A stretch of 64,000 nucleotides of DNA, taken from positions 868,001 to 932,000 of the forward strand of contig CBDDGS010000055.1 of the NCBI GenBank assembly GCA_965227935.1, read 5' to 3'. Positions 60,923 to 64,000 of this stretch are shown one piece after another. Each line of letters opens with the position of its first letter. Position 1 is the stretch's first letter. The notes below the pieces were generated by a model, which worked only from the letters and a program-made list of their open reading frames with translations, was not told the origin of the DNA and did no database searches. The stretch is from JAWPMT01 sp965227935. Lineage in GTDB: Bacteria; Bacteroidota; Bacteroidia; Cytophagales; Cyclobacteriaceae. The position numbers were made by a program, and so were the translations under genes.

Positions 60923-61357
60923 TCATTGGTAGCTCTGCATCCGGGCATTTCGGAGTTTTTCGGCTTGCCTTGCGTATCGCTTCGCCTGGCGACTTTTCAG
61001 TATCGAGAAGGTGGGGGTGAAGACCACGGCGCCAGCGCCTGTGAAGAAGGCCGCGTATCCCAAAGCAAAGGAGCCATCAGCAACATTCAACTGCTGTTGC
61101 ACTATGATAGCGCTGACCACCACCACTCCGGCGCCAATCCAGCCGACAGTCCGGGATTGCCTCTTGGACCTGAGGGCATTTCCAAGCTCGCGGTTGACAT
61201 CTGGGAAGGACCAGTCATAGTCTTCAAACCCCTCGCGTGCAAGCAAACGGAGGTCGGCGGCATTCAACGACATTGAGGGTGTCACATCCTGTCCGTGGGC
61301 GGAGGAGGTAGATAGGACCACCAACTGCCAGGTAAGGAAAAAATATAGCGGACGCAT
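60923..61357 (-). CDS. Hypothetical secreted membrane protein
   Basis: Unrecognised 144-residue protein. A signal peptide (MRPLYFFLTWQLVVLSTSSAHGQ) is followed by a short polar segment (LREGFEDYDWSFPDVNRE-like) and two hydrophobic helices (TVGWIGAGVVVVSAIIVQQQ, LGYAAFFTGAGAVVFTPTF) before a basic tail (SRQAKRYARQAEKLRN). No function can be proposed. It stands alone between dctQ and the divergent rlmN. Confidence 0.6.
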   Translation of the reverse strand: MRPLYFFLTWQLVVLSTSSAHGQDVTPSMSLNAADLRLLAREGFEDYDWSFPDVNRELGNALRSKRQSRTVGWIGAGVVVVSAIIVQQQLNVADGSFALGYAAFFTGAGAVVFTPTFSILKSRQAKRYARQAEKLRNARMQSYQ

Positions 61358-61448
61358 GCTAATAGTGCTCCGGCAATCAAAAAGTAACCTAAGATACTCA
61401 ATCCTTCAACTAACTATCGAAAACAGCAGCCAGAAGCGCTCTCGCCCG

Positions 61449-61456
61449 TACCTTTG
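61449..61456 (+). promoter_or_regulatory. Predicted -7 element giving a near-leaderless rlmN mRNA
   Basis: TACCTTTG, an exact TAnnTTTG match, 4 bases before the ATG at 61461. Confidence 0.5.
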
Positions 61457-61460
61457 CACC

Positions 61461-62504
61461 ATGCAAAAGGACATTCGTCAGCAATCGCTTGCTGATCTTA
61501 GCGAATACTTCCTTGCTCAAGGGGAAAAGGCCTTTCGCGCACGGCAGGTGTGGGAGTGGCTTTGGGTGAAGTCTGCCCGATCTTTCGATGAGATGTCCAA
61601 CCTCTCCAAGGGTCTCCGTGAGAAGCTGAAGCGAGAATTTGTGCTCCGTCCCATCGTTACCCAGAACGCGCAGCACTCCAACGACGGTACGATCAAGTCG
61701 GCCTTTCGACTGTATGATGAAGAGTTGGTGGAGGGTGTGCTCATTCCGGCAGATGATCGAATGACAGCCTGTGTATCGTCGCAAGTGGGCTGTTCTCTTT
61801 CCTGCAAGTTTTGCGCTACAGGTTACATGGATCGCAAGCGCAACCTGGAGCCCGGCGAGATTTATGACCAGGTGGTGGAGATCAATCGTCAGGCTACTGA
61901 CAGCTTCCAACAGCCCCTTTCGAACATCGTGTTCATGGGCATGGGGGAGCCATTACTCAATTACAAGAATGTGCTTGCGGGCATTGACCGCATCACGAGT
62001 GAAGATGGCCTCAACATGTCTCCGAAGCGCATTACGGTCTCGACGGCAGGTATCGCGAAGATGATCAAGAAGCTCGCTGACGACGAGGTCAAGTTCAACC
62101 TAGCGCTTTCTCTTCATGCTGCCAACGATACCAAGCGCAACCAGATCATGCCGATCAATGAGACGAATACTTTGGAGGCACTGAAGGAGGCGTTGCTATA
62201 TTTCTACGAGAAGACGAAGAACAAAATCACCTTCGAGTACATCGTATTCTACGACTTCAACGACCAGATCGAAGACGCTCGTGAACTTTGGCAGTTTGCT
62301 AAGCAGATTCCCTCGAAGATCAACATCATCGAGTACAATCCTATCTCCGAGGCCAGCTTCCGCAATACAGAGGCTGATCGGTTGGACCGATTTGCTGAGT
62401 TCCTCCGCAAGAAGGGCCTCATTGTCAATGTTCGCCGTAGCCGTGGCAAAGACATCGATGCCGCATGCGGTCAGCTGGCGAATAAGTCAAAGGCCACAGC
62501 CTAG
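61461..62504 (+). CDS. rlmN: 23S rRNA (adenine-2503-C2)-methyltransferase
   Basis: Radical SAM enzyme that methylates A2503 of 23S rRNA (and A37 of some tRNAs), 347 residues. The cluster motif is CSLSCKFC in SQVGCSLSCKFCATGYMDRK, with the conserved FMGMGEPLLNY and the C-terminal catalytic Cys in DIDAACGQLA. The ATG at 61461 gives the natural N-terminus (MQKDIRQQSLADL); the open frame upstream to 61356 lies before the promoter element. rimO, the other translation-modifying radical SAM gene, is at the other end of the window. Confidence 0.95.
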   Translation: MQKDIRQQSLADLSEYFLAQGEKAFRARQVWEWLWVKSARSFDEMSNLSKGLREKLKREFVLRPIVTQNAQHSNDGTIKSAFRLYDEELVEGVLIPADDRMTACVSSQVGCSLSCKFCATGYMDRKRNLEPGEIYDQVVEINRQATDSFQQPLSNIVFMGMGEPLLNYKNVLAGIDRITSEDGLNMSPKRITVSTAGIAKMIKKLADDEVKFNLALSLHAANDTKRNQIMPINETNTLEALKEALLYFYEKTKNKITFEYIVFYDFNDQIEDARELWQFAKQIPSKINIIEYNPISEASFRNTEADRLDRFAEFLRKKGLIVNVRRSRGKDIDAACGQLANKSKATA

Positions 62505-62558
62505 GTGTAGGCTCCATCGACGTGATGCCGAATTGACTCCGCCTCGAAGTCGCTAATA

Positions 62559-64000
62559 CTACTGGGGTGTGCCGCTATACGCCGGTCCGTAGATCACCCT
62601 TCCACTCCTATTGGCGGTGAATTCTCCATCATCCACCATCAGCGTACCGTTGACGATCACGTAGGGCATACCATCAGGGTATTGATGAGGTGCCTGGAAA
62701 GTCGCTTTGTCAATGACCGTTTCCGGGTCGAAGATGACCACGTCAGCGAAGGCTCCTTCTTTGATAATGCCGCGGTCGTCCATCCCCAATCGTTGGGCGG
62801 GCAATGAAGTCATCTTGCGGATCGCATCTGTGAGAGTGATCAATCCGCGCTCTCTAGCATACCTACCAAGCACGCGAGGGAAAGTACCATACCACCGAGG
62901 GTGGGGATGGCCGATACCAGGGCGGCAGAGCCTTCCATCGGAGGCAATCATCGTCATAGGGTGCTGCATGATGCGGTCCACATCTTCGTCACTCATGGCG
63001 AAGTAGACGCATGAAGCACCGCCGTTGAGTTGAGCTTCGATGACGAGGTCGGCACCATTTTCGGCCGTGGGCTCCAGCCCTCTGCTTTCGGCCCAGTACT
63101 TGAGCGTTTTACCCTCTAGCTCTTCATTCCATTGGACACGAGCCAGCATGATCCTGTCAAGGTCCCCACCTCCGCGGTCGTTCATGATATTGAAGACAAT
63201 GCCCGCATGTATGCTGTCTCGCAAGGCGGGACTCTCGGTTCGATCTCGAAAAGCATCATTACCTCCACCCCGGGCCCACGCAGGGATCAACACGGATATG
63301 CCGGTGTAGCTGGCGTTGTAGGGGTACTGATCCATCATGATATCAAGGCCTATGTTTCGGGCAGAGTCCACCATCGCCAGTGTCTGACGGCTTTTCCCCC
63401 ATACGGGCATCCCGATGGCCTTGTGGTGGGTGAGAACCACCGGAATTTCGGCCTCCCTACTGATCACCATCGCTTCCTGCACCCCTTCGATCAGTCCCAG
63501 ACCCTCTTCGCGCAGGTGTGATGTGTAGATACCTCCCAAGTCGGCCGCCACCTTGGAGAGAGCGATGACCTCATCAACATTGGAAAACGCTCCTGGGAGA
63601 TATTTCAGCCCTGTGGAGATGCCAAAGGCGCCGTGTTCCATCGCCTCCCTCACCTGCGTTTTCATCGCCTCGAGCTCGTCGCTCGTTGGTGTGCGATTGT
63701 CCATGTCCATGATGTTGCGGCGAATGGTGTTGTGCCCCGCGAGATAAGCGATGTTCATCCCAAGGCCCAACTGCTCCAACGTATCAAAGTGATCGTTCAA
63801 GGGCCACGGTCCGCCCCCATCCGGGCCTCCCAGGGCAAGGGTGACGCCCTGACGTACGTGACTCTCGGCATCAGGCATCTCGAGGATAGGATCGAGATGC
63901 GTGTGCATGTCGATGAACCCTGGCGCAAGCGCCAGGCCCTGAGCGTCTATTTCCCGACTGTTGTTGGCGGAACTAATTTGCCCCACCTTGACGATACGGT
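62559..64000 (-). CDS. N-acyl-D-amino-acid deacylase family amidohydrolase (5' truncated)
   Basis: Metal-dependent amidohydrolase of the D-aminoacylase group; at least 480 residues are visible and the frame is open to the window edge (RIVKVGQISS), so its start lies outside. The HxH metal motif is in FIDMHTHLDP, with GISTGLKYLPG, YTSHLREEGLGL and VVLTHHKAIGM next, and the catalytic Asp in MIASDGRLCRPG. Members release D-amino acids from N-acyl derivatives or act as dihydropyrimidinase-like hydrolases; I cannot say which. It ends 54 bases from the rlmN stop (convergent). Confidence 0.88.
   Translation of the reverse strand, partial: RIVKVGQISSANNSREIDAQGLALAPGFIDMHTHLDPILEMPDAESHVRQGVTLALGGPDGGGPWPLNDHFDTLEQLGLGMNIAYLAGHNTIRRNIMDMDNRTPTSDELEAMKTQVREAMEHGAFGISTGLKYLPGAFSNVDEVIALSKVAADLGGIYTSHLREEGLGLIEGVQEAMVISREAEIPVVLTHHKAIGMPVWGKSRQTLAMVDSARNIGLDIMMDQYPYNASYTGISVLIPAWARGGGNDAFRDRTESPALRDSIHAGIVFNIMNDRGGGDLDRIMLARVQWNEELEGKTLKYWAESRGLEPTAENGADLVIEAQLNGGASCVYFAMSDEDVDRIMQHPMTMIASDGRLCRPGIGHPHPRWYGTFPRVLGRYARERGLITLTDAIRKMTSLPAQRLGMDDRGIIKEGAFADVVIFDPETVIDKATFQAPHQYPDGMPYVIVNGTLMVDDGEFTANRSGRVIYGPAYSGTPQ

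Noticed and set aside
1..64000. CRISPR arrays, insertion sequences, phage genes, tRNAs and rRNAs
   Set aside because: No regular spaced repeats, transposase or integrase motifs, terminal inverted repeats or TpsiC-loop-like sequences were seen while reading both strands.

Overview
The window looks like a chromosomal segment of a free-living, probably marine member of the Bacteroidota, most likely Cytophagales-like. Supporting signs are the TAnnTTTG promoter elements, two bacillithiol genes (bshC, ypdA), families that I know mainly from Bacteroidota (DUF3810, DUF4105/Lnb_N, DUF6048, DUF6452, DUF6503), a hybrid histidine kinase with an AraC output domain, a TonB receptor with a CarboxypepD_reg-like domain, and several Na+-linked transporters (NhaD, AGCS, TRAP, TrkAH). 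It is mostly housekeeping DNA with dense coding on both strands. I saw no tRNA, rRNA, CRISPR array, insertion sequence, phage gene or integrase. No stretch above about 275 bases is gene-free.

Layout. 1-7.3 kb: the end of a hybrid sensor kinase, then a leftward block ypdA, 5-formyl-THF cyclo-ligase, bshC, rimO. Both bshC and rimO are broken by single-base insertions (three in about 2 kb). 7.4-16.6 kb: DUF6452/DUF6048, dciA-recF, pdhA, a TPR membrane protein, ribH, lysC, nhaD and an amino-acid dehydrogenase. 16.7-24.4 kb: a rightward envelope block coaX, outer-membrane protein, TPR protein, lptC, small membrane protein, corC/hlyC-type protein and ppiD/surA-type isomerase. 24.4-33.5 kb: DUF493, a PCD-like protein, rsmI, an inositol phosphatase, a DUF3810 metallopeptidase, a radical SAM protein, an Lnb-type protein, map, a SPOR-like protein and fumC.

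33.5-38.3 kb is the most interesting stretch. Five copies of a palindrome, TTTAGA-N5-TCTAAA, lie in the control regions of a LuxR-type response regulator (facing the iron-independent fumarase fumC), a 51-residue Cys/Lys-rich peptide gene plus its downstream partner, a ferritin and a TonB-dependent receptor. In three of the four units a recognisable -33/-7 promoter (TTG-N20-nnnnTTTG) sits a few bases upstream of the palindrome, as expected for repressor sites. I read it as a compact metal (iron) responsive regulon.

38.4-64 kb: a polyprenyl synthase, a rhomboid protease, cytidine deaminase, a free-standing small transcription unit with two mini-ORFs, glnS, a glyoxalase-like protein, a glycerol-type channel, an ABC permease/ATPase pair facing a TesA-like esterase, AGCS symporter, trkA-trkH, lgt, a membrane chemoreceptor, a DUF6503 lipoprotein, a TRAP transporter split over both strands around a rhodanese gene, rlmN, and an N-acyl-D-amino-acid deacylase that runs off the right edge.
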